DNA of 64,000 bases, taken from an uncultured Butyricicoccus sp. Lineage in GTDB: Bacteria > Bacillota > Clostridia > Oscillospirales > Butyricicoccaceae. The notes beneath the pieces are model-generated. The model saw only the letters and a program-made list of their open reading frames with translations, made no database searches and was not told the origin of the DNA. Each line of letters starts with the position of its first letter. Position 1 is the stretch's first letter. Made by a program: the position numbers and the translations under genes. Of this stretch, positions 34,030 through 43,320 are shown piece by piece. The stretch lies in assembly GCF_944381005.1 (NCBI RefSeq), contig NZ_CALWJM010000007.1, positions 24,373 through 88,372 on the forward strand, read 5' to 3'.

Positions 34030-35469
34030 ATGGCAGAGAAGAAAAAATTGGTGTCTGAAATCACGTCGATGGACGTAGATTTTGCCCAGTGGTATACCGA
34101 CATCGTGAAAAAGGCCGAAATGATTGACTATTCTTCGGTCAAAGGCTGTGTCATTATGCGCCCCTATGCACAGGCGCTGTGGGAGAACATCCAAAAGACC
34201 CTTGATGGCATGTTCAAGGAAACCGGGCATGAGAACGTGGCAATGCCGCTGTTTATCCCCGAATCCCTGCTGCTCAAAGAGGCTGACCATGTAGAGGGCT
34301 TTGCACCTGAATGTGCATGGGTCACACATGGCGGTTCGGAAAAGCTGGAGGAACGCCTTTGCGTGCGCCCCACATCCGAAACCCTGTTCTGTGAGCATTA
34401 TGCCAAAATCGTTCGCTCTTGGCGCGACCTGCCCAAGCTCTACAATCAGTGGTGCTCGGTCGTGCGCTGGGAAAAGACCACCCGCCCGTTCCTGCGTTCG
34501 CGTGAGTTCTGGTGGCAGGAGGGTCACACCGTACACGCAACCGAACAGGAAGCGCGTGAGGAAACCATGCGCATGTTGAACACTTATGCAACATTCTGTG
34601 AAGAGTATCTTGCCATTCCGGTGCTCAAGGGACAAAAGACCGACAAGGAACGCTTTGCAGGCGCAGAGGATACCTACACCATCGAAGCCATGATGCACGA
34701 CGGCAAGGCGCTTCAGTCGGGCACATCGCATTACTTCGGTGATGGTTTTGCCCGCGCATTCAACATGCAGTTCACCGACAAAAACAACACCCTTCAGTAT
34801 ATGTATCAGACCTCTTGGGGTGTATCCACTCGTCTGATTGGCGCGATTATTATGACGCACGGTGATAACGAAGGTTTGGTGCTGCCGCCCAAGATTGCGC
34901 CGTTCCAGCTCGTTGTCATTCCGGTCGCTTCGCACAAGCCTGGCGTCACCGAGAAGGCAACCGAGCTGTATGAGATGCTCAAGCAGTCGGGTATTCGCAC
35001 AAAAATTGACCTGAGCGAAAACAGCCCCGGCTGGAAGTTTGCCGAGTATGAAATGAAGGGCTTCCCGCTGCGTCTGGAGGTTGGCCCGCGCGATATTGAG
35101 AACGGTCAGTGCGTGCTGGTGCGCCGTGACAACCGCGAAAAGACCGTGGTGAAGTTTGAAGATTTGACCACGACAGTGCCCAAGTTACTGGACGAAGTAC
35201 AGCAGGCGCTGTTTGATAAGGCACTGAAAAACCGTGAGGAGCACACCTATGTGGCACATTCGCTGGATGATATGAAGAATATCGTCAAGGAGCACAACGG
35301 CTTTGTCAAGTCGATGTGGTGTGGCGACTTGGCCTGTGAAGAAAAGGTCAAGGAAGAAACCGGTATGCCTTCTCGCTGTATGCCGTTTGAGCAGGAACAT
35401 CTGGACGATGTTTGCCCGATTTGCGGCAAGCCGGCAAAGAAGATGATTGTCTGGGGTATCGCATACTAA
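34030..35469 (+). CDS. proS: Proline-tRNA ligase, archaeal/eukaryotic type (short, no editing insertion)
   Basis: The 479-residue ProRS is of the archaeal-like class: [31 protein letters not shown] (motif 2), [13 protein letters not shown] and [14 protein letters not shown]-terminal domain holds a Cys cluster ([10 protein letters not shown]) and ends in Ile-Ala-Tyr, which is conserved in this class. The bacterial INS editing domain is absent, as expected for the class. GAGAGGA precedes the ATG at 34030. It lies 53 nt after thrS with no clear terminator between, only a 7-bp hairpin without a T tract, so it may share the threonine T-box control. Confidence 0.93.
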   Translation: MAEKKKLVSEITSMDVDFAQWYTDIVKKAEMIDYSSVKGCVIMRPYAQALWENIQKTLDGMFKETGHENVAMPLFIPESLLLKEADHVEGFAPECAWVTHGGSEKLEERLCVRPTSETLFCEHYAKIVRSWRDLPKLYNQWCSVVRWEKTTRPFLRSREFWWQEGHTVHATEQEAREETMRMLNTYATFCEEYLAIPVLKGQKTDKERFAGAEDTYTIEAMMHDGKALQSGTSHYFGDGFARAFNMQFTDKNNTLQYMYQTSWGVSTRLIGAIIMTHGDNEGLVLPPKIAPFQLVVIPVASHKPGVTEKATELYEMLKQSGIRTKIDLSENSPGWKFAEYEMKGFPLRLEVGPRDIENGQCVLVRRDNREKTVVKFEDLTTTVPKLLDEVQQALFDKALKNREEHTYVAHSLDDMKNIVKEHNGFVKSMWCGDLACEEKVKEETGMPSRCMPFEQEHLDDVCPICGKPAKKMIVWGIAY

Positions 35470-35505
35470 AATAAAAATTACAATCCGGATGGTCTGATTT
35501 ATTGT

Positions 35506-35536
35506 GAGGGGGTCGCGCAGACAATGCGCGACCCTC
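35506..35536 (+). other. GC-rich hairpin between proS and the MscS gene
   Basis: GAGGGGGTCGCGCA and TGCGCGACCCTC form a 12-bp stem with one bulge and a 5-nt loop, 36 nt after proS. It lacks a T tract, so it may be an mRNA stabiliser, pause site or weak terminator. Confidence 0.55.
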
Positions 35537-35565
35537 TGTGCCATCGAGAGAAAAGGAGGAAAAGA

Positions 35566-36525
35566 ATGGACCAGGCGACAACCACATTACCAGATGCGGC
35601 TGGCGCAGTCACCGACGTGGCAGAAGAAGCGGCTTCCGCGATTTTGCCTACCCATTGGTGGCGAGCAATCTGGAATTTTTTTCACACGTCTGAATTGGGG
35701 CCATTTTTGGGAAAAGTCTTGCTGATTGCCGCTACGCTGGTCATTATGCTGGTTGCGGTCAAAGTGACCAACCGCATCTTTCGCAAAGTTATCGACCACA
35801 TGAAACAGGTCAACAAATCGGGCGCGACGCTTGCTGCTTTTCTGCGGTATCCGGTGCTGTTTTTGATTTACTTTGCCGCGTTTGCCATCATCGTATCCAG
35901 TATTCCGGGGTTAAGTCAGGCCATGAATACATTGCTTGCAACCGGTGGTGTGTTGGCAGTCGTGTTCGGCTTGGCTGGTCAGGAAGCATTGGGCTCGATT
36001 GCCAGCGGTATGATGATTTTGGCGTTTCGGCCGTTTGTGATTGGCGACGTGGTCAACGTGGTGTCACAGGGCGTGACCGGAACGGTTGAGGAAATCAATT
36101 TGCGGCACACCGTTTTGCGCACGATTGAAAACAAGCGTGTGATTATTCCAAACAGTACCATGAACGCCGCGATTGTCGAAAACGCCGATTATGGAGACAA
36201 AAATGTTTGTTTGACGCTTGATGTGGGTATCACCTATGAATCCGATATTGACCACGCGCTGGAAGTGCTGGCCAAGGTGGTCGGGGAACACCCCGATTAT
36301 TTGGATTTGCGCACAGAGGAAGCCAAAGCAAACGGAGCGCCGCGTGTCGTCGTGCGCGTGTCCGAACTGGCAGATTCGGCTGTTGTATTGCGTGCACTGT
36401 TGTGGGGCAAGGACAACGGCACAACCTTTGCCATGCGTGCCGACCTCATGCGCCAGATAAAAAAGCGGTTTGACAAGGAAGGCATTGACATTGCCTATCC
36501 GCATCTTGTGGTGATGAACAAATGA
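35566..36525 (+). CDS. Small-conductance mechanosensitive channel (MscS family)
   Basis: MscS channels open under membrane tension to release solutes during hypo-osmotic shock. The 319-residue protein has three membrane helices (about 42-63, 88-108, 115-145). The pore-lining third helix has the Gly/Ala pattern AVVFGLAGQEALGSIASGMMI, and the beta and alpha/beta vestibule domains follow (RPFVIGDVVNV, NLRHTVLRTIENKRVIIPN). AAAGGAGG precedes ATG 35566. It ends 13 nt before the first SLH gene and may be co-transcribed with it. Confidence 0.9.
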   Translation: MDQATTTLPDAAGAVTDVAEEAASAILPTHWWRAIWNFFHTSELGPFLGKVLLIAATLVIMLVAVKVTNRIFRKVIDHMKQVNKSGATLAAFLRYPVLFLIYFAAFAIIVSSIPGLSQAMNTLLATGGVLAVVFGLAGQEALGSIASGMMILAFRPFVIGDVVNVVSQGVTGTVEEINLRHTVLRTIENKRVIIPNSTMNAAIVENADYGDKNVCLTLDVGITYESDIDHALEVLAKVVGEHPDYLDLRTEEAKANGAPRVVVRVSELADSAVVLRALLWGKDNGTTFAMRADLMRQIKKRFDKEGIDIAYPHLVVMNK

Positions 36526-36538
36526 CAGGAGGAGAAAC

Positions 36539-37792
36539 ATGAAACGATTGGTTGCCGGTGCTTGTGTAGCCGGTCTGCTTATCGGTTCGGCTGGTGCGGT
36601 GGTATCCGAAATGACCCCGCCGCCCGTCGAGGAAGTGATGCCGGAGGGCACACCGTCGGTGGATTACAAGGCAAGCGCGGATGTGCTGTATCAGTTGGGA
36701 TTGTTCCAAGGGTCGGGAACAGACCGGTTCGGTCAGCCGGTCTACGAGTTGGAATTGCCTTGTACACGCGCTGAAGCGGCAGTCATGCTGGTGCGGCTTT
36801 TGGGACTGGAGGAGGAAGCCAAGAATGCTTCTGCGACCCCATTTGTTGATTTGCAGGACTGGCAGGCACCCTATGTGAATCTGCTGTATCATCGTGGCAT
36901 GGTCAAAGGGGCAAGCTATGACCGGTTTGAGCCGGAATCCCCCTGCACGGCGCAAATGTATACAGCATTGATGCTGCGCGCGCTGGGATACTCCGACCAG
37001 CAAGGCGATTTTACTTACGATAACGCCATTTTGAAAGCCATGCAGATTGGGCTGATTGACAGTTTTTCCTGTGATGTGGAAGACTTCCGGCGCGACGATG
37101 CGGCACAAATGAGCCGCATGGCACTCGAACTCACGCCCAAGGGAAGCAACATCACGCTATTGGATAAACTGGTCGATGATGGCATTGTAGATGCGGATAA
37201 AGCACAGATGGTCGAACAGGAGAGCCGTCAGGTAGTGTCATTGCGCGAACAAATTCAAATGGCACAGCCCTATGAAGCCGATGTTTTTGGCGCGCTGCTG
37301 GACAACGTCAGTGGTAATAGCATTAGTTTGCACGGTACGTTGACCGAGGAGGGCAAACGGGCACGTTTAGATGGCGTTTTGTCGGTTGCACTGGCCGATG
37401 GCCATTCGGTTTCCCAACAGGTCATTGTACTGCGCGATAGCAGCGGCATCTCGCTTTCACCGCTCAAAAGTGAGGGATACCGGGATGACCAGATTGCCGC
37501 ACTGTTGCGCCAGACCAATTTCTTGTCTGTGGTCATGTCTGCCGTGCCTGCGCGCAGCTTGATTACAGATGTTCGATTGAATGGGGAAGGGTATGAGATG
37601 CCGCTGTTAAACGGAACGGCTGCGCTCACGGTGAATCAAACGGGTGTGCCCCAAACACGGACGCTAGATATGACGCTGCACGATATGATGTACAGCGTGA
37701 CCGCGCAGACAACCCGTTCTGACTCAGAATTGCGCATTTCTGTGCCGGATGGATACTCCAGTTATATTAAAATTTCCAACACCCCCGGATAA
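36539..37792 (+). CDS. SLH-domain surface protein 1
   Basis: This 417-residue secreted protein has a signal peptide (residues 1-20, ending near GSAGA) and a Pro/Glu-rich spacer. Two S-layer-homology repeats follow at about 40-110 and 110-190 (ASADVLYQLGLFQGSG, TRAEAAVMLVRLLG, FVDLQDWQAPYVNLLYHRGMVKG, TALMLRALGYS). SLH domains bind secondary wall polysaccharide and so anchor proteins to the wall. The C-terminal 190 residues have no recognised domain. It is paralogous to the proteins at 37988 and 40625. GGAGGAG precedes the ATG. Confidence 0.82.
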   Translation: MKRLVAGACVAGLLIGSAGAVVSEMTPPPVEEVMPEGTPSVDYKASADVLYQLGLFQGSGTDRFGQPVYELELPCTRAEAAVMLVRLLGLEEEAKNASATPFVDLQDWQAPYVNLLYHRGMVKGASYDRFEPESPCTAQMYTALMLRALGYSDQQGDFTYDNAILKAMQIGLIDSFSCDVEDFRRDDAAQMSRMALELTPKGSNITLLDKLVDDGIVDADKAQMVEQESRQVVSLREQIQMAQPYEADVFGALLDNVSGNSISLHGTLTEEGKRARLDGVLSVALADGHSVSQQVIVLRDSSGISLSPLKSEGYRDDQIAALLRQTNFLSVVMSAVPARSLITDVRLNGEGYEMPLLNGTAALTVNQTGVPQTRTLDMTLHDMMYSVTAQTTRSDSELRISVPDGYSSYIKISNTPG

Positions 37793-37827
37793 GCGCATAC
37801 CCAATCAAAAAGTTATCGCAGAATATC

Positions 37828-37878
37828 AAACAGGGATACCACTTTCGACAAAAGGATGGTGGATTATCCCTGTTTTAT
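37828..37878 (+). terminator. Terminator after SLH protein 1
   Basis: AAACAGGGATA and TATCCCTGTTT form a perfect 11-bp stem, with an inner CCAC/GTGG pairing, followed by TTTTATTG. Confidence 0.8.
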
Positions 37879-37922
37879 TGTAAAAAATTGGTGAACAATC
37901 CAAGCAAAAGACAAAAATATCC

Positions 37923-37950
37923 TTGCTTTCTTTGGGTAAAGTGTTATAAT
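37923..37950 (+). promoter_or_regulatory. Promoter of SLH protein 2
   Basis: TTGCTT (37923-37928) and TATAAT (37945-37950) are 16 bp apart, about 38 nt before the start codon, with AAGGAGGA close to it. Confidence 0.7.
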
Positions 37951-37987
37951 ATCCCATAAGGTATCCGAATAAGGAGGATGATTGGAA

Positions 37988-39487
37988 ATGAAAAAAGTAA
38001 TGAAATCAATGGTCGTTGGTTCGCTCGCCGCGGCTATGTTGGCTTCGGGCGCAGGTGCCGCCGATTTTACATCGAATGCAGATGTGCTCAATTCTCTGGG
38101 TCTGTTCCAGGGTTCGGAGGCTGGCTATGACCTCGACCGTGCGCCCGACCGTGCAGAATCTGCGACAATGCTGGTTCGTCTGCTTGGCAAGGAAGCCGAG
38201 GCAAAGGCTTACTATGAAAGCAAGTCGTCCGAGCAGTTTACAGATATGGACGGTACATACGAGTGGGCAAAGCCTTATGTTGAATGGCTGTACAGTCAGG
38301 GCTTGACTTCGGGTGCAACGGCTACCACCTTTGAGCCGGGCAACAAGTGCACCGCACAGCAGTATGCGACCTTCCTGATGCGTGCGCTGGGCTACTCTGA
38401 CGCACAGGGCGGCGACTTCACCTACGCAAATGTTTTTGACTTTGCAAAGGAAAAAGGCGTTGTAGACGCATTTAACATGGATGCAGATAACTTCCTGCGC
38501 GATGATTTGGTTGCAATGAGCTATACCGCACTGTCTACTGCGCCCAAGACTGGCGAAGCAGACCTGCTGACCAAGCTGGTCAACGATAAGGCTGTTGACG
38601 CAACCAAGGCTGCACCGGTACAAAAGACCTTTGAAACCCTGCGCAACTTCAACGAAGCATACAAGACAGTTGCGGCAACCACTTCGGCAGATGCAACCGC
38701 AGATTTCACCATGAATATGAAGGCGGCTGATACCTCGATTGACGCATCGGGCAAGTTTGATGTTCAGGTCAAGATTGACCCTGCCAAGCTGGAAGAAATG
38801 CAGATGGCAATGAAGGGTAGCCTGTCCATCAGCGTTCCGGATGCTGAGGGCGCAAGTGTGAAGCTGGATATCCCGATGGAACTGTATGTCAAGGATGGTG
38901 TGGCTTACACCAATGTAATGGACCAGAAGGTCAAGCAGGACTTGGATTTGGATACGGCGCTTAAGGGTGTAGATATCCAGTCTATGGCAGGCATGACCAC
39001 TGTGCCGCTGTGCATGGTAGACAGCATCTCTCAGGATGGCAACACCTATAAGATGACCTACAATTCCGATGTATTCAACGGCATGTTTGCAGAAATCTTC
39101 AATCAGATGGCGCTTCAGGTAAATGTTACCGATGAGATGAAGGCGCAGGGCATCACCGAAGATATGTTCAAGGTCAGCATGGATTTGAGCAAGGCTGACA
39201 TTGAAATCACCTTCAAGGATGGTGGTCTGTACGACGAGAAGGCTGATATGGCAATGACCATGGAAATGATGGGTCAGAAGATTGAAGCCACCATCAATAT
39301 GAACATGTCTGCCACCAAGGTAGGCGATGCCGTAACCGTTACCTATCCGTCTGACTTGGATACTTATAAGACACTGGAAGAAGTGACCACTGAATCTGCT
39401 ACGGCAACCGAAGTGACTACCGAAAACAAGGCAGCCGAGGAAGAGACAACTACCGATACAGCTGAAACTACTCCGGCAGCAGAATAA
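37988..39487 (+). CDS. SLH-domain surface protein 2
   Basis: The 499-residue secreted protein has a signal peptide ending at GAGAADFTS, then two SLH repeats to about residue 190 (SNADVLNSLGLFQGSEAGYD, RAESATMLVRLLGKE, WAKPYVEWLYSQGLTSGAT, TAQQYATFLMRALGYS). A 250-residue domain of long amphipathic strands follows, resembling LolA-like lipoprotein-carrier folds (DVQVKIDP, DMAMTMEMMGQKIEATINMN). The tail is Thr/Glu-rich and low complexity. Strong promoter, strong ribosome binding site and biased codons suggest high expression. The C-terminal ligand is unknown. Confidence 0.82.
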   Translation: MKKVMKSMVVGSLAAAMLASGAGAADFTSNADVLNSLGLFQGSEAGYDLDRAPDRAESATMLVRLLGKEAEAKAYYESKSSEQFTDMDGTYEWAKPYVEWLYSQGLTSGATATTFEPGNKCTAQQYATFLMRALGYSDAQGGDFTYANVFDFAKEKGVVDAFNMDADNFLRDDLVAMSYTALSTAPKTGEADLLTKLVNDKAVDATKAAPVQKTFETLRNFNEAYKTVAATTSADATADFTMNMKAADTSIDASGKFDVQVKIDPAKLEEMQMAMKGSLSISVPDAEGASVKLDIPMELYVKDGVAYTNVMDQKVKQDLDLDTALKGVDIQSMAGMTTVPLCMVDSISQDGNTYKMTYNSDVFNGMFAEIFNQMALQVNVTDEMKAQGITEDMFKVSMDLSKADIEITFKDGGLYDEKADMAMTMEMMGQKIEATINMNMSATKVGDAVTVTYPSDLDTYKTLEEVTTESATATEVTTENKAAEEETTTDTAETTPAAE

Positions 39488-39503
39488 GTTCGGTTTACCA
39501 ATC

Positions 39504-39531
39504 AAAAGACCGCCTGTAAGGCGGTCTTTTT
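39504..39531. terminator. Bidirectional terminator between SLH protein 2 and ldh
   Basis: AAAAGACCGCC-tgtaa-GGCGGTCTTTT is a perfect 11-bp stem with T or A tracts at both ends, between converging genes. Confidence 0.88.
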
Positions 39532-39534
39532 GCG

Positions 39535-40476
39535 TTATAGGCTCATTTCGTCGAGCAGCGCACGCAGTTTGGCGGCGGAAGATTCCAGCCGTTTTTTCTC
39601 TTCATAGCTAAGCGGTAAATCCAAAACCGTTTCTACGCCGTTCTGACCGAGCACCGAAGGCAATCCCAGACAAATTTCCGGCACACCATAGCGGTTTTGA
39701 ATCACCGAAGATACCGGAAGTACCGACCGTTCATTGCGCACAATCGCGCGTGCAATGCGCAGAACGGCCATGCCAATCCCGTAATAGGTTGCGCCCTTGC
39801 CGTTAATAATATGATAAGCGGCATCTCGCACATTTTGATAAATGTCATCCAGTACGGTTTGAGAAAATTCTTTGCCCGCGACCCGGCAATAGTCGGGTAA
39901 ATCCATACCCGAAACGTTTGCAGATGACCACACAGCCAATTCACTGTCACCGTGTTCTCCGATGATAAATGCGTGTATGTTGCGGCTGTCTACCTGCAAG
40001 TATTGCCCAACCAGATATTTAAGTCGCGCAGTATCCAACACCGTGCCCGTACCAATGACGCGACTGCAAGGCAATCCAGAAAGTTTTTGTGCCAGATAGG
40101 TCAGCAAATCGACCGGATTGGATACGACCAGCAAAATACAGTCGGGTGCAACCGAAAGTACGGCATTTAAAATGCCTTGCAAAATCGTCTCGTTTCGGTG
40201 CAGCAGGTCAATGCGCGTTTCGCCGGGTTTTTGATTGGCGCCAGCGGCAAGAATAATCAGGCCACAATCCTTTAAATCTTGGTAATCGCCTGCGTGTACG
40301 GCGCAGGGCTGTGCGAAGGAAACACCGTGGCTGATATCAGCGGCTTCGCCTTCTGCTTTGGCGCGGTTGACATCGAGCAGCACCAGTTCGGAAAATAGAC
40401 CGCTTGTGGCCAGTGTATACGCGGCAGTCGCACCGACAAACCCTGTGCCGATGACCCCGCATTTTTGCAGATTCAT
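39535..40476 (-). CDS. ldh: L-lactate dehydrogenase
   Basis: LDH interconverts pyruvate and L-lactate with NADH, a fermentation end step. The 313-residue protein has the NAD site GVIGTGFVGATAA, LVLLDVNRAKAEGEA (Asp for NADH), VVSNPVDLLTYLAQK, GTGTVLDTARLKYLV (Asp/Arg) and IGEHGDSELAVWSSA with the catalytic His. Three ATG codons lie in a row after GGGAGGG; the third (40476) has the right 6-nt spacing. A malate dehydrogenase is less likely: GANQKPGETR, the loop that sets substrate choice, has the LDH-type Gln. It is the only minus-strand gene between SLH proteins 2 and 3. Confidence 0.9.
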   Translation of the reverse strand: MNLQKCGVIGTGFVGATAAYTLATSGLFSELVLLDVNRAKAEGEAADISHGVSFAQPCAVHAGDYQDLKDCGLIILAAGANQKPGETRIDLLHRNETILQGILNAVLSVAPDCILLVVSNPVDLLTYLAQKLSGLPCSRVIGTGTVLDTARLKYLVGQYLQVDSRNIHAFIIGEHGDSELAVWSSANVSGMDLPDYCRVAGKEFSQTVLDDIYQNVRDAAYHIINGKGATYYGIGMAVLRIARAIVRNERSVLPVSSVIQNRYGVPEICLGLPSVLGQNGVETVLDLPLSYEEKKRLESSAAKLRALLDEMSL

Positions 40477-40544
40477 CATCATCCCTCCCAAGTATATCTA
40501 GTATGACCCGTAAAATGGGGGAGAATGGCTGGAAAAAATTTGTT

Positions 40545-40574
40545 TTGGCACGATAGCCGGGCTTGTGATACAAT
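40545..40574 (+). promoter_or_regulatory. Promoter of SLH protein 3
   Basis: TTGGCA (40545-40550), an 18-bp spacer and TGATACAAT (extended -10, TACAAT at 40569-40574) precede the gene by about 50 nt. Confidence 0.62.
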
Positions 40575-40624
40575 GAAAAAGAAAATAAAGTATCAATGCT
40601 TTTCGATAAAGGAGGAATTTGTGC

Positions 40625-41803
40625 ATGAAACAATGGCTTCGCAAGACCGTAGCAGGTGTGTTGGCGGCAACGGTGCTGATGGGAATGGCAGGCGCTGCCA
40701 ACTTTACACACTGCGCCGATGCACTCAAACAGATGGAATTATTTGTCGGAACGAAAAATGGGTATGAGCTTGACCGCGCACCCACGCGCGCCGAAGCTGC
40801 TGTTATGCTGGTACGTCTGCTCGGACAGGAGGACGCGGCAAAATCTGGTTCGTATGACATCCCGTTTACCGATGTGCCCAATTGGGCGGCGCCCTATGTG
40901 GGCTGGCTGTATGAGAAAGAATTGACGGTTGGGGTAAGTGACACCAAATTCGGAACCACACAAAACTGCAATGCCAAACAGTATGCAACCTTTTTGCTGC
41001 GTGCACTTGGCTATGCCGATGGAAGTGATGGGTATACATATGACACTGCCTTGGATTTCGCGCAAAAACAAGGGGTTGTGGATGCGGTCAACTGTGATAC
41101 GCAAAACTTTTTGCGAGATGACGTAGTTGCAATGAGTTATACGGCGCTCAGCCGCCCGACCAAAGATGGAGCCGACACGCTGCTGGATGCGCTGATTGAA
41201 CAGGGAAGTGTGAATAAAAGCAAGGCTTCGGACACATTGACCTTGTTCCAGAATTATCGCGCGTACAGCCAATTGAAGCAACAGACCAATAAAACCAATC
41301 CGCGTACTTATCAGCTGGAGGCAACCATTACCGACAATGCGTACAACAGCCTTTCATGTAGCGGAACCGCAACGGTTGACGGCGAGCATTTGTCGGTTGC
41401 GTTGCGGCAGGACGATACGCTGCTGGTAGGACTGTATCAAAACGATGGTGTGCTGTATCAATATCAGAATGGGCAAACCGTGCGCGCAAAACAGCCCATT
41501 TCGTTGGGACAGACAACCGAAATACCCATCAGCGCAGTGGAAGCCCTGTCTGTACAAAATGGGAAGTATGGATTTTCACTGGTGCCGACGGTATTAAATT
41601 CTATGGTTTCCATGCAAGGGACAACGCTCAAACAGGTAGATTACAGTGTGCGCACACAGGATGATTTGATATATCAGCAGACCGGGCGGATTCATGTTTC
41701 CATGCCTGTGAATGGTAAAACCGCCACATATGAAATTGAAATCAAAGCTGTGTTGTCAGACACTGCTCAGCAAGTTAGTGTGCCGGAAGGAATGGAAATT
41801 TAA
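40625..41803 (+). CDS. SLH-domain surface protein 3
   Basis: The 392-residue secreted protein has a signal peptide ending at GMAGAANFT and two SLH repeats to about residue 185 (CADALKQMELFVGTKNGYELD, TRAEAAVMLVRLLGQE, WAAPYVGWLYEKELTVGVS, YATFLLRALGYADG). A C-terminal beta-rich region with no recognised domain follows. SLH architecture and many residues match proteins 1 and 2, so the three arose by duplication. The ATG at 40625 lies 8 nt after AAAGGAGGA. The role is wall-anchored surface protein; ligand unknown. Confidence 0.82.
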   Translation: MKQWLRKTVAGVLAATVLMGMAGAANFTHCADALKQMELFVGTKNGYELDRAPTRAEAAVMLVRLLGQEDAAKSGSYDIPFTDVPNWAAPYVGWLYEKELTVGVSDTKFGTTQNCNAKQYATFLLRALGYADGSDGYTYDTALDFAQKQGVVDAVNCDTQNFLRDDVVAMSYTALSRPTKDGADTLLDALIEQGSVNKSKASDTLTLFQNYRAYSQLKQQTNKTNPRTYQLEATITDNAYNSLSCSGTATVDGEHLSVALRQDDTLLVGLYQNDGVLYQYQNGQTVRAKQPISLGQTTEIPISAVEALSVQNGKYGFSLVPTVLNSMVSMQGTTLKQVDYSVRTQDDLIYQQTGRIHVSMPVNGKTATYEIEIKAVLSDTAQQVSVPEGMEI

Positions 41804-41890
41804 AAAATTTTACCGATTGTGTAGACCAAAGGAACTTTTTGGAAATCCTCTCGTCTAATTCAATAACCAACCAATAGGAGGATGAGGATT

Positions 41891-42976
41891 ATGAAAAAGA
41901 AGCAGATTTTTGCCATGGGCATGAGCGCAATTTTAGCGTGCAGCAGTGTGGCATTTGCGGCTGATGTCGCGACCCCTGCAAACACCGCAACAAGTGCCGA
42001 AACAGAACAAATGGTATCGACCGCAGCCGTTACTCGTTTGGGTACAATGGCAACGGTTAAGCAGGTCAACCAGACCGAAGGCGTTGTAAAATCGGTTTTG
42101 ATTACCACCGATGACGAACAGGAGATTCAGCTCAATATCGGGGAGCAGACCTTGGTAGTGGATAATCAAACTGGCGCTGTTGCGGGCTTGGATACCCTCA
42201 AGGCTGGAGATAAGATTTTTGCTTACTATTCCGCTGCGATGACGCGCAGCTTGCCGCCCCAGTCGGCTTGTGAGCTGATTTTGGTCAATGTCGGCGAGCA
42301 GACAACCGCATCTTTGCACGAAGTAGGAACCGTAGTTCCGGAGGAAAACGCAAAAGTTGCCATTTTGAACGCAGCAGGTGATATGATAATCCGAATGGAT
42401 GACAAAACGGCAATTACTTCGCTGAATGGTGAGACGCTGACAACCGGCGATTTGACCGCGGGCACCCGTTTTCTTGCGTGGTATGACATTGTGCTGACCA
42501 GTTATCCGGGTCAGACCTATGCGGAAAAGGTTGTCGTATTGTCGGACGCGGAACCGCGTGAAATCGAGACACAGCCCACAGAAACTGTTGAATATCAGCC
42601 GACCGAATGGACGATTATCGCTGGCGATAAGACCTTAGATGTCAAAGGAACTGCGCAGGGAGAAATCGTTGTGATTCCAGTGCGTGCGGTTGCTGAAGCA
42701 TTGGGATGCACGGTATCCTATGAACAGAAGGACGGTAAAGAGTTCGTAACGGTGGAAAACGATACGCGCACAATGACAATGGAGATTGGCGTGGATAATT
42801 ATGTTTCGACCACCAAGATAGATGGCGCAGTTGGAATGACTGCTCCGGCACAGTATGGTGTTGCGCCGTATGTAACCGATGGCACGACCTATGCACCAGC
42901 CGAGATGTTTAAAGCACTGGTTGGTTTTGATGTAACGGTTGCGGATGGCACGGTTACGGTGACGGCACAAAAGTAA
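41891..42976 (+). CDS. Copper-amine-oxidase-N-like (stalk) domain surface protein
   Basis: The 361-residue protein has a signal peptide ending at SVAFAADVA. A central region with two similar beta modules follows (LNIGEQTLVVDNQTGAVAGLDTLKAGDKIFAYYS and a later IRMDDKTAITSL...GTRFLAWYD). The C-terminal domain (VIPVRAVAEALGCTVSYEQ, VTVENDTRTMTMEIG, YAPAEMFKALVGFDV) is the copper amine oxidase N-terminal type often found on clostridial surface proteins. It is a structural domain here, with no oxidase. AGGAGGATGAGG lies before ATG 41891. It follows SLH protein 3 by 87 nt. Confidence 0.8.
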   Translation: MKKKQIFAMGMSAILACSSVAFAADVATPANTATSAETEQMVSTAAVTRLGTMATVKQVNQTEGVVKSVLITTDDEQEIQLNIGEQTLVVDNQTGAVAGLDTLKAGDKIFAYYSAAMTRSLPPQSACELILVNVGEQTTASLHEVGTVVPEENAKVAILNAAGDMIIRMDDKTAITSLNGETLTTGDLTAGTRFLAWYDIVLTSYPGQTYAEKVVVLSDAEPREIETQPTETVEYQPTEWTIIAGDKTLDVKGTAQGEIVVIPVRAVAEALGCTVSYEQKDGKEFVTVENDTRTMTMEIGVDNYVSTTKIDGAVGMTAPAQYGVAPYVTDGTTYAPAEMFKALVGFDVTVADGTVTVTAQK

Positions 42977-42988
42977 AAAATATCAATG

Positions 42989-43023
42989 AAAATCCGCCGT
43001 ATGGTATACGGCGGATTTTTTTT
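42989..43023 (+). terminator. Terminator after the stalk-domain protein
   Basis: AAAATCCGCCGTA and TACGGCGGATTTT form a perfect 13-bp stem followed by T residues. Confidence 0.9.
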
Positions 43024-43320
43024 GTGAAAAATAATGTAAAATATATGAAACCGATTTCATCTTGCTGTTTGGTTACAAAATAAGAAAATAAATAAAAAAT
43101 TACAATAATATGAAACAAATATGAAGAAATTTCAAAAATAGAACTTATAGAAACATAGTGACGATTGCGGAATATAAAGATGAAACCGATTTATAATTAT
43201 AAAAATTGCATAAAAAATAAATAAAAAATAGAAGTAAAAACGGCGTTTCGACTCTTGCTTGTCGAAAATAGTTTGGATATAATCAAATCAACAAAATCTG
43301 AAATATAGGAGGTCGTGCAA
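43024..43320 (+). other. AT-rich intergenic region with repeated ATGAAACCGATTT
   Basis: No gene is seen in these 297 bases, which are far more AT-rich than the rest. The 13-mer ATGAAACCGATTT occurs at 43045 and 43180; the first copy extends into the inverted repeat ATGAAA-ccga-TTTCAT. It leads into the 65-residue gene and probably holds its promoter, though no strong -35/-10 pair stands out. Confidence 0.6.
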
